Shown here: positions 46,649-61,900 of the stretch, piece by piece | How the letters are laid out: each line of letters starts with the position of its first letter | Numbering within the stretch: the first letter of the stretch is position 1 | NCBI GenBank assembly: GCA_949825025.1 | Contig: OX463779.1 | Location: forward strand, 37,644,203 to 37,708,202 | From: Siphlonurus alternatus | Lineage: Eukaryota; Arthropoda; Insecta; Ephemeroptera; Siphlonuridae | Direction of reading: 5' to 3' | Length of the DNA stretch: 64,000 bases | Position numbers and translations under genes: made by a program | Notes under the pieces: model-generated | Databases searched by the model: none | What the model saw: only the letters and a program-made list of their open reading frames with translations | What the model was told of the DNA's origin: nothing

Positions 46649-47355
46649 GGAAAATTGCAAAATTACTGTAATAAAATACTTTGGTACTCGTATATTTATT
46701 CGTTAAGTATATATTTTGCTTGTTTCATGTACCTTTAGCTAATGACGGCAATATTGACAGTACCAAAATTTCAACAAATTATTGTGGTTTCGTATTTCAG
46801 GAATGCAAACTTCTTTTTTAAATAACAATAAAAAAAATGTTGATTTTTTCTTCAGTCTTTAAAGTTGAGTTTCATGGTCTGCGTTTGTAAATTACAACAT
46901 ATAAATATTTGAAAATTTAATGCAGGATGACACGTACAGTCATGCAATTTTAAGATAAAGAACTGTGTCGTATAGCCACCAGAATTAATCACAATCGTAT
47001 TTTTTCGCTTGCGGCTTGCGAGCTCCTAAAGTCCATCAACCCGCATTACTTGGGTGCTAAAAAAGTTGCATACTTTTAGGAGTCAAAAAGATTTCTTCAC
47101 CAATTATTAGTGTCAATTTATTTGTCCAACAATACATTGTCATTATTGCCATGGATTATTGAGGGAGATTTTTAGTAGAGAAGAGTACGTACTCTACCGA
47201 TGGGAAATCAGAAAATACATTTAATTTCAATTAAAAATTTTTTAATCTGAAATTTAGGCATTTTATTACTCAAAGATAATATTTAATTGTAAACTGTCCC
47301 TTTGTTGGCATTTGATAGAATAAGACTGATGGCCAGAACACTTCATAAAACTTAA

Positions 47356-47405
47356 ATCATAATCAAGGTGGGTAAAGTTAGACCTTTACCCACCTTGATT
47401 ATGAT
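47356..47405. repeat. Perfect 22-bp hairpin
   Basis: ATCATAATCAAGGTGGGTAA... is followed after six bases by its exact reverse complement. It is too short for a MITE with an internal region. Confidence 0.9.
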
Positions 47406-48510
47406 ATTGTACGCATTAGTTGATGTTGTCCTGCAATTTGTTGCAATGGTAAATAATTAAATATGCAGCTTTTTTTTTTGTACCAAAGTCCACTCTTATA
47501 CAGAAAAGAGGGTAAATGGAAGGTAGTGTAAATTAATATTCTTATACACACAATTAACGTATTCAATGCTTGTAATTTGATGCAATAATAATTATAACAA
47601 GGCTATTCACAAATGATCACAAATTTACTAGTTTTCTGCTTATAATTCCATGGAAATGATTGAAAAAATTGATAAATTTACTTACATTATCTCATAATCT
47701 ATAAAACTCTTTAAAATACAATGAAAGGTAATAAATTACTCGTATAATGTTAAGAAAATAGAAAATTGATTGACTAATTCTCACATTGCAACAACTCAAC
47801 AGGTCATGCACGAGTCACTAATGTAGTGAACGGTCGACTCATTTTTGCACTCACCTCTAATCAACAGGCCTTGCACGATACAGTAAAAGTTTTATTGAAC
47901 CAAAAAACAAATACAAGTATCATAAAATTAAAGTTTTTTTTATTAAGTAATGGTTCAAATGAGACCTGCGTGCTTGTGTGGTGATGTCAAATTTGTCATC
48001 AGTACAAATAAAATGTTAAAAATGCAAATAAAAATAAATTATAGAAACTAAATAAATTAAAAAAAAAGTGATCTCTATATTAATCTCTCATTTAAAATAC
48101 TTTAAAAAAAATATGCTGCCAATCATACAACCTGATAATGCAATACATAATGTTACATGCATAGTACAGTCCTCGCCTCTGAAAAGCCTATTAATGAATT
48201 AGCTCTTGTTAATCAGATAATCACCATGCCCTGTGAGAATATTACAATGGTGATTAATAAGACTGCAAAGGGAAACTTTTCAGAGATGTCAGTATATAGT
48301 TATTCTGTACTTAATTTACTCTGCGTGCTTTTGAAAGTGAAATTATCCGACAATCGGACAAATTTGCATTAAACTTTGTGAAAAATGTATGGAGGTTCTA
48401 TATTATTATATAATAACAAAATAAAAATAAAATATTACTTGTCCGTATTTTTCTGATGACTCCTTACAATTGTGGTGAAACACGCTGTGACTCCATGGCA
48501 TAGTCATAAT

Positions 48511-48687
48511 GGATGCGATTCACGAAGCAGTTAGCCAGGTTTCTAACCATGTTTAGCTTAACCACGTTTAACTATACCTGTTTTACATGAAAAACACCTA
48601 GTTTAACTAGGTGAAAAACACCTAGTTAAACGTGGTTAAGCTAAACGTGGTTAGAAACCTGGCTAACTGCTTCAAGAATCGCGCACA
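48511..48687. mobile_element. MITE-like hairpin, family M3 (copy 2)
   Basis: Shares GCGATTCAC... and CAGTTAGCCAGGTTTCTAAC with copy 1 at 21388, with both arms inverted. The centre carries extra small repeats (AAAAACACCTAGTT). Confidence 0.88.
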
Positions 48688-50970
48688 TTAATTAAGTTCA
48701 AACTCAATCTTAACATGACTATATGAATATCATATTCTTAGTACTAATTGTTAGACTCCATTTGCAATAAAATACAAACATATTATACAGATTTGAACAA
48801 TGTATAACTAAATTGAAAAATGCTCGTTTGCTAAATAGGACGTTTTCATACAAGCATTATTATAAAACATATCAATTTATATTATTATGTAAAATAAATA
48901 ATAAAAATAAAAGAACCACCCTCAGTGTCAATCAAAAAATACGATAAAAATAAATACATATAAACACTCATAAAATAAATTAAGTTTTCGTTTCATATTA
49001 CAAAATCAAGAGATAAAATCCATTAATAACATTTACAATGTAGTCTTTTCAACACAATTATTCAATTTTAATATCCGGTTAAGAGTGTTTTCATATTTAT
49101 ATGATTAATTGAAAAGCTTGCTTCTAAATGGGGGTGTATCATTAACATTGTCTATTTTACACTGCAATAATATTTCTTAGTTGTCACGGACTTGTTTTTG
49201 AATGCAGAAATATCAAGATCGGAATTTCTTAATAAAGAAAATGTTTTAACATATTATAGATAATAATGGAGATAGCACGGAATTGTATGCATATTAGATT
49301 CAATACATCGTAGCAGGAGGTCTTGTATACCTTGTTGCTTAAATTCATTAGCTATTCTAGTTTTATAGAAAAAAAAGTACGTTTTGAATGCTTTCCATGA
49401 TATCGATCATTTTATTTAGGATGAACTTTTAGTTGATTGCGATCTGTCATATAATAAAACAGCGAGTAAGCTAGCATGCGATTACGACTATATAGGACAG
49501 CAAATTAACAAATCACGCGACGAGTTCCACCACGTACCACTGCGGGCTTTAAAAAAAATTTTAAGTTTAATATTATAATGATAATGTGAATATACACGGA
49601 ACATAATGAACATCGTTTTTCTTATTTTTAGAAAAAGAAAGTTAACTTCATTATAACATTATACCAAACTTGATGACGCAGAGAGGTCACATCCAACGAT
49701 TTTTGAACCCAAGTCCCACCAGGTCATGCACGCAAGAAAAGTATAATTGGGAAAATTTCTCTGTGATCCGAAACTGACCATTTGACGAAGGTTTCCATGG
49801 TTTCCTTAGTTACCAGTAATGATTAACTTTTTTTGCACTTTTCAGTAATGTTTTCTAAAATAGTTTTAAATACTTGGGAGAAGTTAAGTTCATTTTCTTT
49901 TCCGCTGCAGTCAATGTTGAATAAAAGTTCCACTTGTAACGTTTCCCTAATGTAATGAGGTAATTTTCGAAATAAGTGAAACAAGTAAGGCAATATAAAC
50001 GCTATATTCAATTTTTAACTACTTTCATGGTGCATTTTATGTTGCAAAATACATTTTAAAATACTTTAAGTGAAAGATTACAACAATAATATAACACCAA
50101 CTATTTTTACTAAGGTTTTCAAGGTTCCCTTATTTATTATACAAAAATTTAGGCTTGTTACACAGCACACTAGTCACTATAAACAATCTTCCGATCAATA
50201 TCTTGTCATGACAAAATGACCGAGAAAACATAATTAAGTTAGTTTAGATTTTTGCGATCGATGACGGACGTGGGTAGACGGCAGATGTCCCAAGGATGAT
50301 GTGGATGGCACAGAAGATCTGCAACAGCCGTGCCAGCCACAGGCCGGACACCTCACGCGACCACCAAGTCGCGAAGCTAAATTTACCTCAGCCTTTACGT
50401 TGTAAACATTGCACATGATTTTTTGTTACAATAAATAAATATAAAAATAAATCATATCAAAAATATTCTCATGAATATGAACGTTTAAAGTAAAGTACAG
50501 ATTTTTTTTGTTAGTATTATTTTGTTTCCCTAATAATATATAACGATTATAGTCATGAACTATTTTCATGACTATTGACATTTTCCATGGCAGAAGATAC
50601 TAAAAAAAAAAAAAAAAAAAAAAAACGAAAATATATTTTAAACTTCGTACATTATATTTATATTATTTTATGTACATTATAATATTGTATATTATTATAT
50701 GTACATGCAACTTTAATGTAATATTCTCCTTTGCAAAAACGTTTTAGATTTAGTTTGTAAGAACATTTTGCTTTCTTCTCATGCTATACGTGTAGTTATT
50801 TTTCACAGTAAAATACGTACAAATTTAATTTACTCATAAATTCATACCATAGAATTAATTATGTTATGGAATGAAATTAAATGTTTAGGCATCATATTAG
50901 TGTAAAAGAAACTAAACGCCAGCTACTTGGAAGCGAATGAATTAAATTTTGACACTTGAATAAAAAAAGT

Positions 50971-51287
50971 ACAATGGACAATCAGCATGAAGTTTCGTTA
51001 TTGCAAAAATGAATAGAGGGCACCAAATTATGTTACTCTGAATTTGTAAAGATTTCTTAGAAAATAAAGTATTGCCAAAAAGCTATTTAAAGTTTAGGTT
51101 TGAACACACGCTCCTTTTGTCCTTATTTTTTCTTTAAAAAGTGACGTCTATTGACGCTTCTCTCTGTACTTTAAATTATCTTTTGAAATGGTACACATGC
51201 TCTAAAAAATCTGAAAAATAATCAGAGTAGCATAATTTGGTAACCTCTCTTCATTTCTGCAATATCTTCATGCAGGTTGTTCATTTT
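50971..51287. mobile_element. MITE-like fold-back, family M1 (copy 7)
   Basis: Starts ACAATGGACAATCAGCATGA and ends inverted TCATGCAGGTTGTTCATT. Inner AATGAATAGAGGGCACCAAA is mirrored. It ends about 87 bp before the dynein ATG and so lies in its promoter or 5' intron. Confidence 0.82.
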
Positions 51288-51373
51288 GTTTTTATTGATT
51301 ATTTTCCCAAACTTAATAATTTTGAAACTGACAGCGAGCTCGTTTTCTCCCCCAGCACATCCGGTGAGGCACC

Positions 51374-54300
51374 ATGTCAGCGGTGGAAGCGCAACAGCCC
51401 GGCGACGAGCGGCTCGACTTCATCGGCAGCTTCGTACAGAAGACGATGAAGCTAAAGCCCGAGAAGTGGACCAAGATGGTGGGACAGGTGAGTGACCTCA
51501 GAGGGCCTGGACCACTGGAGATGAAATTGTATGGCTTTTCCATCTTCATAAACTTATCAGAAGACTTTTTTTAACCTTAGCTCTTGCATGGATGGAATGA
51601 TATTGTTAGTAGAATTAAAAGTACATGAAAAAAGAAAATAATTGCTTGAAATTACGATTTTATGGTTATTTATAACTGTTATGAGACAAAATATATATGG
51701 TACCTACAGCCTTCACTCCATAAAATTTTCTTTCAGGAGATGAAAATTTATAGCGAAAATTACAATGGAATTTTTTGAATCAATGTCTTTTGTTGCTTTC
51801 ATGAATTATTTTTATTTTATTATTAGACTTTGTCACGTCATTTTGTTAATGCATGATTTGAACACTAAAGTTATACAATACACATGCCTTGAAACAATTC
51901 AACTATCACCACCACCCATTTTGTTGCAGGAAGAAGCTCGGACCGCTGTCACGGACTTCTTGGATCGCGGAGAACCGCCCGTGCTGATCATCATGCTCAA
52001 CTCGGCGGCGCAGCTCGTGCCGCTCACCGCTTTCCCCGTGAGCCTCAAGAGCAAGGCGGCGTACTTCGCCCGCGTGCGTCGCGAGCCCGTCACAGCCGCC
52101 AACATGCGCGAGCTGCTCGTGGTGGGAGACCTGGCTGTGCGCCCCATCGAGGAGCTCGCAGCACTCGTCGACGAGGTGAGAGACGCTGGTTGAGAAAAAC
52201 CATTGCCATAATGATGAAATAAGCTTTATGATAAACTGATGAAACGTAAAACAACCATAATATATGTGCGTATTTAAGAAATTTAGTGCAGAAATCCTAC
52301 AACTTTCAAGGTTTACGAACAGAAAAATTTAAAAGATCTATTTATATACTTGATTTGTGAAGCCCTCGACATGCTTAATATTATACTGATATGTTGTTAT
52401 ATTGATATTAAATTATGTCCTCGCAGTTTCAACTTACCTGTTAGTTTTGAAGGCATTAAAATAAATTAAAAAAAATGTAAATTTGACAATAAGTTGAAAC
52501 AAAACATAAAAACAATCATCCTACCAATATCTTTTTCAAAAATTACTTCTAAATATTCCTTGAAGTCACTCTCGTATGAACGAGATCCACTGGTCAACGC
52601 GTAGGTTCCTTGTTTCAGGTGTTCGTTCCTCTGCTCTCCAACCCTACCAATCACGGCTCGTGGCCCGTGGCAGTGGCCCAGGACGTGAAGCGGCACGTGC
52701 ACTCTCTCAAGAGCACCGTGTACCAGGTCAAGGGTCAAGTCAGCGGGCAGACTGTGCTGCCAATGCCGGTAGGGGTCGAGCGGGTACACGAGGCGGAACG
52801 TCAGCTAAGCACCAGGTAAGTGTTTTAACTCTAGTGGTACCAAGAACTTGTTAATTTCATGTTAAATCAATTTTGATTGAATTTTAATTGGCTTTTAGCG
52901 TCCAATATGCAGCCACTTATGTTAAATCAAGGAACGAAGGAAGGAAGAGGGTATTTTGCTTGCATGTGAAATCACTGAAATCCCATACAATGTGGACATG
53001 GTGCTCTTCTGTCTCCTGATAACATCATGAACTCATATCGCCCCCTTTAACAGTATTTCCTTCTTTTTCAATATAATTTCCTTGACAACAGCCTTATACG
53101 TAAACATAACACCAAGTATAAAACGCTGTGATTAAATGATGATGCTCACAGCGGCGGGGATGTGGTCGACCTGTACCTGAAGAGCGCCATCGAGGGCGTG
53201 GTGATCAAGTGGGCCACTCAGATCAACGACGTGCTCACCGAGGACTCCAACCAGGCCTTCGTGGGCGGACAGACCCCCACCCCCACCGCAGGTAACACGT
53301 CATCCAAGCAGGCGAGGAAGGTAAACTGACGGTGACTTTGTGCAGAGATCCACTTCTGGAACGCCCGCCTCTCGAACCTCGAGAATATCTACGACCAACT
53401 CAAAGATGAACGTGTCCGCAAAATGGCTGTCATTTTGGAAAAAACAGATAGTGCTTATTTTCCATGTTTTAAAAATTTGTTCCGTAATATAATAGGAGGT
53501 AAGTTTATATATATATATATGAGATATTTAATAATATAATAATATATCTTTACTGAATAAATATTACATTTTAATTTTAAGAGCAAAAATTATTCTACGA
53601 CAAATTCAATAAATAAATATCTTGATAAATTATAGCATTATAGTTCATTATAGCATTCCTATCCTATCACTAAATTTTTTTATCAAATAACTCAAACCTT
53701 TTTTCAAAAAGCATCACCTGGAAATGGGCACGGTCATCTAAAACAGTTATATACATATAATACATGTAAAATATATATATTTACTATATTATAGATCTTG
53801 ATTTCTGAAAAAAATATAAATAGTATCTAACGATTAGTGCTCTATTCATTCAATAAATAATTTTTTAATGATCCATATATTCATTTACAATATTGACTCT
53901 CCTTCACTGTAAAAATCCTCCGGTGGGCAGCTCTGGCAGAAGCGCGGGACATCGCCCTCCACCTGAAGCCTCTGCAGCGCCACCTCACCGCGCTGGAGGA
54001 CGTGGGGGACTTCGCGGAGGCTGGCGCGCTGCTGAGGCCCCTCATGCACACCGTATGCCTCGTGTGGGCGCACTCGCGCTACTACTGCCACTCCTCCAAG
54101 CTGATCGTGCTGCTGAGACAGATCTGCAACCTGCTCATCCAGCAGGTGAGCATACGAAAGTTACAAGTCCTCTCAGGTACAGTACGTGAGTGGACCCAGA
54201 TGAAATTTCAAGGAAGCTGGTTTCAAAATAATGGAGTGGAAAACATATAGCTGTCATCCTGTAAAGGGCCCTCTCACCAATGCTGCACTGTTGATATAGT

Positions 54301-57300
54301 GATATGTTCGAATATTGATGCTATGGCCGTCTGTTGGAGACGAAAAATTTTCAGGGAAATAGTGTACTGTTAGTGTTAAATTAAAAATTTGGACAAGTTA
54401 TTGAAACAGAGTGTTAATATTCTTTATGTGTAAATGAGACTGTTTGTTATTAGATATTATATTTGAGTGGGATAATGATATCTCTAATAAAGTTGTGGAC
54501 ATGACACCTTCATGTGATTACAGTGTCATCAATCAGATATGTCAAATGTCAATCAAGTTAATTGACAATAGATGATCACCAACACTATGTTGTTGCAGGC
54601 TAAGCGCTACCTGGACCCGAGCTCAATATTTCAAAGTGACGTAGATGAAGCGAAGCAAAGAATACAACTCTCAATATCAACTCTTTTACAATTCAGGTAA
54701 GAATTAATTTTCAATTCATCAAAGCAAAATGTTAAGTTTTATGTACTATTATTTCTTATATTATTATGCTCTATACTCAAATGTGCCCCACTCTGTTTAT
54801 GCACGTATAGCCTGCTTCCGAAAATATTCACGGTGAAAATTCAAAATATTTTTTTTATATATATATAACCTTAATATGCACTAGATTTTGAATGGATTCA
54901 GATTAACGAGTGTACTATGAAAGTTCCCTTATTGTCTTAATTGTAAAGGAACTTAACCATGGATGATTACGTGAATAACTACTACACTCATGCAATTAAT
55001 AACGCTAGTTAAAATCCAGTTTTAGACAGTTTTAGACCTATTGAATCAATAAGAAGTTATATTGCATCATGCGAGGGTAAATTGATCCACAGGCAAATTT
55101 TCGACATGTGTCGCGAGAACCTGGGCTACTTCTTCAAAGAACGTGAGCCCGTTCTGTGGACCTTCCACCCCAAGATGGTGTTCGAGCGCTACCAGTCCTT
55201 CCTCGATCGTCTGCAGATTGTCGAGGTATTTACTGGAGACCACCATGGGCATAAAATCAAACAGGACCTGGACAGCTTATAAAGTCAGATACCTTTTTAA
55301 ATATAGCAGTCCAGATATCGATTTATGATCAATTAAGGCTTTCATTTTGTATTTATGTCTATTTATATAATTAAAAACTTGGGCGATCAAGAACAAAAAT
55401 ATTTACTTTTTAGCAAAGATGATTTTCTTATCTTATTTCTAAATATTTCAACAGATAACGCTTTTAAGTATTGATTACCATATCCTTGTACAATATATAA
55501 TATTTCATATTATATTGACTTGTAAATGGTACTGGCAATATAAATAATGTTATAACTTGTTATAAGCATAAGGCAACTCCAATATGGGTAGATGAATGTA
55601 TTATATATAATATACTTGACTATCAATTTATTTTTGTTCATATTGATCTTATTGTCGAGTAAATGCTGTATTTTTTTTTATACGTTCAAGCACTTTTTAA
55701 AATAAAGATATTCCTGCTAAAAAATTATATATTTCCATGCTAAAATTATTGATTGTAAATATTTCCGGATTAGTGTCACAATGCTTTATCGTTGCAATAA
55801 ATTATACAGTTTATATAATAATTATTTATGTATATTTTTATAACTTAAAGGTATATGTATTTTTTTGTAAGTGAAAATATGATTACATGTTACTTTAGTA
55901 TATTATATCCTTTTCTTAAAGAAATATTGTAATCAATATAAAAGCACACGTGTAATGTCAACACATTATTTAAATACTAAGTCTTATTGCATATATATAT
56001 TAAGTTTACAAGTATCTAGTTTACATTGAAGTACAGTGGAAATGATCTATTATATAATACACATAAAAATACAATATAAAGAGAGTGTTCATATATCATT
56101 CGGCGTAACACCTTCTATTGATACAACCTATATTATATTCATGCAATTGAATTGCATATAAGCATGTTTATTATATACCCCTGGTGCTTATGTAACCTGC
56201 TGTGCTATTTTGTTGAACAAGTTGCCTATATAACCTCACGGTAAGATGATATTAATTTTCGAATTTTCAGAAAATATATTTTTTTATATAAAATGTATTA
56301 TTATTATTTTTCGTTGCCGAAATTCAATTTTTTGAAAAAAAATTATTAATTAATGATTTGATACGGTGAAGCGATTTCTCGAACTCCCGATTCCTTCTCT
56401 CTAAATGAACGCTACAACAGTCTACAATAGCTGTTTTCCTGCACAGTCGTTCTTCGACACGGTGCTGGAGTTCCTGAAGCTGGAGAAGGTGGAGATCGGC
56501 GGACTGAAGGGCCGCGCGCTTTCCTCCAAGATCACGCACGTGTTCCGCGACTTTAACGAGCACTTCGCGGTGTTCGCCTGCAAGACGTACGACGCCCTAG
56601 ACCCTGAGGACGCAGCTTTCCTTGCAGACTACGCGGCCTTCCAGCTCAAGGTCACAGACCTGGACCGTCGTCTTGCGTCCATCCTCTGTCAGTCCTTCGA
56701 CGACTGTCACGAGCTCGAGGGAATCTTTAAGGCGAGTACCTTAGAATTCTGTTACTTGTTATCAAATCTAAACTGCAAATATTAAAATATTTGTAATACT
56801 AATGTCTTTGATCCTTCTATCCCTCATAATCTTACAAATTCTATAAAATTATGAGGAGTTTGTTCCTTCTGGCCACGTAAATAGTTAATAAATACTTCCA
56901 TCCGTTTACTTAAAAAAATTGAATTATATATACACTATATATCAATTATATTAAACAACACTTATTATGATGTGATGATCAGTGTTTTTAATCAACTTAA
57001 AATTATAAATTCAAAACTTTGATACTGTAGGATAATGAACAGCATTATTTCATAATTATTTGTGTATTTATGTGTGTATTTGACATTAAAAAGGTAAGAG
57101 TTGAATATATTCGGAATTAATTATAATTAATAATCATAATTATACATGCCATGCATTCACGATACAAAAAGCGTTATACTTGATTCTGAAATTATTGTAT
57201 TTACGAAGACACCCATTGTTTTCTAATCAACAGCTGATCAGCATCGTGGGCTCTGTGCTGGACCGTCCTCTCATCAAGGACGAGTTCACTAGCAAGTACA

Positions 57301-58935
57301 AGTCCATCGTATCGATGTTGGACGCCGAGATCGACACGGCTGAGGCAAGTCATCAGGAGTATGACCTTCGTGTTGTGTTCTAACGTCCTCGTGTCCACAG
57401 GAGATTTACGAGGAGCAGATGAAGGTGTACAACCGTTGCTCCGCCATGCCGGTGGACAAAAATATGCCTCGGCTGGCAGGGGCGCTCCGCTGGGCCTCGC
57501 AGCTCGCTCAACGTATCACAGTTCCAATCGGAAACTTCCGCGCATTGGACCACCCGTAAGGTCATTTAGATATAAAATAAAATATTTGTGGGCAGGCTCT
57601 AATTATTGTTCTTACTTTGTAAATTATATTTAGGGAAAAATTATGTCTCTGTCACTCTCAAAATCAAGGTGAAACACGCTACGTCAGAGTCAACTACGTT
57701 CGTGTATTCAATTCTTGTATACGTGACTTATATATTATATGAAGTAAAATCATGTTTTATCTAAAGTTTGAGAGTGTTGGAAGCATATAAGCTTATTTTT
57801 TTAAATTAAACTTATTTTCATGAAGGTAGAAATATATTGTTTTTTTGTAAGAATATTTAAATGTTAATATTACGATTTTCATTGACATTATTGCGGCCCC
57901 AGAGTGGTGTCAAGCGCCGAGGCCAAGAGCGTGTTGGAGCGCTACGAGCGGCTGATGATCCTTCTGGGCGCCTTTGAGAAGCGTCTCTTTGAGGCGTGGG
58001 CCGCGCGCGTGTCCTCTCAGTGCGAGGAGAAGCTGCAGCGGTCGCTGCTCGTGCGGCTGCCCACCCAAGAGCTGGCCCTCAACTTCGACCCCGAGGTAAC
58101 GTGCGCAGGATTAAAGTTCTTTGGTTGTAGTATTATTGATGTGATCCATGCTGTAAAAGGGCTAATTTTGAATGAAATTTAACGTGTGTGTTTTACGAAT
58201 TCAAGGAATACAGTAATTTGTTAGTAATTTAAAAGCATCATTACCGACCATCCTGATCAAAGCTTCCATGGTTCCTTCAGTCAAAACTTGGCAAGTTGGC
58301 AACTGCTGGAATTGTTGGAAAGTTCATGTTAAAATCACTTGATACCAGGGGTCAGCAGGTGGATTAGTTAATCATAATTGAAAACAAATTATAACAAAAC
58401 AGTTAAATTAATTTTGATGCAGAAACTTTTTCACAAACAACTCCCTTTCACAATTATTAAATCTGACAATTAAGGAAAATGCCATTTTATTTTTTATATT
58501 TATTACCGTCATATAATTTTAAAAAGTAGCAACAACAATTTCTTACACTTGTTGATCTTGCATGCAGCAATGACAAAGCTTGTTCCTCATTGCTCGGATT
58601 GCCACATTAGTTAGGCTGTCTCGCGGTATCACGCGATAAGACGCTCATATGTGTGCATTGTGTGCAGCTTGCGGCCACGTTACGCGAGGCGCACTACCTG
58701 CAGCTGCTGGAGCGAGAGGACGTCCCAGAGGCCGCCATCAAACTGTACGAGCGAATCGACACGTTCCGCAAGTACACCTGCAACCTCAACATCACCATCG
58801 AGAGGTGAGGAGAGCGCTACTAGCGGTAGCACCGGGAAAACAGAATATATAACTATTTCACTTTGGTATAGTCGGAGGTATACCGTATAAATATTGAGGT
58901 CTGGGGGAAAGAAAGGGAAAATACGTGTAAATGTG

Positions 58936-58966
<31 letters not shown>

Positions 58967-61900
58967 GAAAGACATACGTTACTATTATAAAGGACTATTT
59001 ATCTTTAGTATTGATAGTGTATCAAGTATAAAGCTATTGAGAATGAAAAACTTGTATTGATTTCTTTCAACTACGTAAGTATGTTTATATACGAGTATTA
59101 TTATTTTTATACAAACTAAATAAAGAATTAATTTTTAATGATAATTTATATCATATTTGATGAATATAAAGTGGTATTCATAAAAAAATCTCTTCAGTGT
59201 CAATTTATATAGCACTCATTTTTAGTATATGAAATACTCCTGTCATTGGTATTAATATACTGTATATATTATAGTGATATCCCTTGGATGAAAATTTAAA
59301 TGATAATTAAAATCTGTGCTAAAATTCATTAACAAACGTATGAGGTGACCGCTCTGGCACCGCAGGTACAACAAGGTGCGTCGCCTCAGCAAGCCGGTCG
59401 AGTTCGCGCTAGTCCGGGAGCACGTGGAGCAGATCGACGAGATCGTGGAGACGGGACGTACCAGCCTCGACTGGAACTCGCCAGGTAATTAATGTGGATT
59501 TCGTCGTGATTGTATGTCTTCAGGTATTTGTATATACAGTTTGTCATGGCCTTTACGTTCTCACTGGTAGAATACGAAAGAGATCGGAAAGAATAGCATG
59601 TTGATAATTATGTTTTGTACTGGATTGCTCTATAATTGAGGTCTTGTTAAGTTTTTATTCATGTCACTGTATTGATATTTCTTTTTATTTTTTTTTTGTT
59701 AATACTATTAATTACACACAATTTTTGTTGATATGTGATTATGTATTTTGACGTGCTTATATTGTTATGTACAATCGAAAAGCAATAAAATATTATGAAT
59801 TATGAAGACCCACGAAAAATTATGACAAAAATTATTATATAATTGTGACAGTCCGCTACGTGTTACTTATAATTTATAATTATATTCATATCATTTGAGG
59901 TTATAAAATTTAATTAATTGCAAGAGATAATTATGCATGCTGAGTAGTCAAAAATATCTACTAAAATTATATTAATGAATCCAGTGTTTGATGTAGATAG
60001 TTTTTACTAGTTTTTTTTTTTAATTATTATTGTATATAAGTTTACCCTTAAGTGCATGAGAAGATGGGGGTTGTAGAATATATTTTAATTTCTTCAAAAA
60101 TTACTGCTTGAGGAGATTTTTTTTATGGTTTCTCGGAGAACAATATTTCGACGCTGGAATCATATTTATATTCGTCCATGTGAATACTACCTAATTAAGT
60201 GTATATAATCCCTGTTTTACTGGTCCATACACGTTATGAAGCCTGCATTATGTATCTTTATACTGACTGCTGGTTCGTGTACAGAACTGTGGAGCTACAT
60301 CGAGCGACTCCGCGACCTCGTGTGCGGACTGCACACGCGGCTGAAACGCACGCAGGACAACGTGGCACGCGTGAGCCACATGATGGCGGCCTGGAGCAAG
60401 CTGCCCGTCTTCGAGCGCAAGGACTCCAAGAAGGACACGCTGCTGTGGCCCGAGGACCAGCCGGAGAGGGCCCAGAAGAGGTGGGCCTTCAGTTAATGCA
60501 ATCATGAGACAAGTTACTGTTTGTGGCACGCAGTCCATGGAGGCTTGGCATAATTTTTGGGTTCCATTGAGTGCTTTTTCAACCTTTCACAAAATTGAAA
60601 ACCTCGACTATACTTTTATTTCTTTGAGTTTCTGCATGTTCTTATAAACCATGTAGTGGAAAAATTCATGCTCTCTCGAAGTATATGTTTCATCTACACC
60701 AAACCAAAATGAACTCGGCTCAAATTCTGAAGATTTAATAATAATGAAAAACACTGGGGACATTCACAAAGCACTTTAACCCCCACTTTAGCCCCGATTT
60801 TTAACCCTGGTGCTAAACATGGTACTAAACCAGGGGCTAACCATGTTAAGCTCATAGCTTAGCACCATGTTTATAGCACCAGGTTTAAAAATTGGGGCTA
60901 AATTGGGGGTTAAAGTGCTTTGTATGAATGTCCCCCACTATTTATCATTTTTATAGATATAAAAGGATAATAGTGTGTGATGCATATTTTTATTTTTTGT
61001 ATTGAATAATTTAATATTTTGTTACTGTAAAAATAAAAAAATACAATTTTATTATAAATTCTGCTGATATATATATATATATATATATTTTTTCGTTTCA
61101 TCATTTTATTTACCATTTTTTTTAATTCTCTTCAAATTAGAATTAATAGTTTAACGTCATAAGCTTTGCTACACACTAGTAGTGACTTTTTTAAGCTTAA
61201 AAAAATAAAATTCTGCAATAATTGAAGCCTCATTTAACACCAGATCATTGAGATAGGTAAAGCCCCCATGACACTGCTGCAGGTACGCGGAGATCAGCGA
61301 GGCTTCTGCGGAGATCCACCGGCTGCTGGGCGACAACCTGGAGCTGTTCGGCATGCAAGGCGAGGCGGAGGGCAAGCGCTGGCTGGCCTACGTCGACTAC
61401 GTGGATCAAATCGTCGCGGACGGCCTGCTCTGCACGGTCGGCTGCAGGTAGCTCATCCGTTACACAGCTTCCAATACGACATTGCAGGAGCCGTCGTCGT
61501 CGAGTTTTCGTCGTATAAGTTTGCTAGTCTTTGCCTAATGTTTAACTAAGGAGCAGGGTCGTTTTAAATTGTCGAAGATCTCATTAAAGAAGTTTATTCA
61601 AGAACAATATTAATAAAATAATATTATAATTGATAGAATTGGTGCCATTCCTTGAGTGTAATTGTGGCAAAATCTCTTTATGGCGCAGACTGTAATCTTA
61701 AAAAAAAAAAAAACATGCATAAATTAATAATGATTTGATCAGCTTTTCGATTTTGCTGAACTTTCATAACGTCTCAGATTTGGTATAGAAAAAAAATGAA
61801 AATAATTATATTAATTTAACTTCATGATATTTGAAGTATGTCATAAGGTCATAACAATATATACAGTATAAAAAAAGAACTTTAAAAAGATCCAAATAAT

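Larger units (their letters stand above)
46650..50970. other. AT-rich non-coding region upstream of the dynein gene
   Basis: It contains the hairpin at 47356, the M3 copy at 48511 and a GC-rich patch at 50255-50400. On - that patch reads openly for about 45 codons (TWWSREVSGLWLARLLQIF...) behind an AG, but I do not recognise it. A poly-A run lies at about 50602-50625. No other coding signal seen. Confidence 0.45.
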
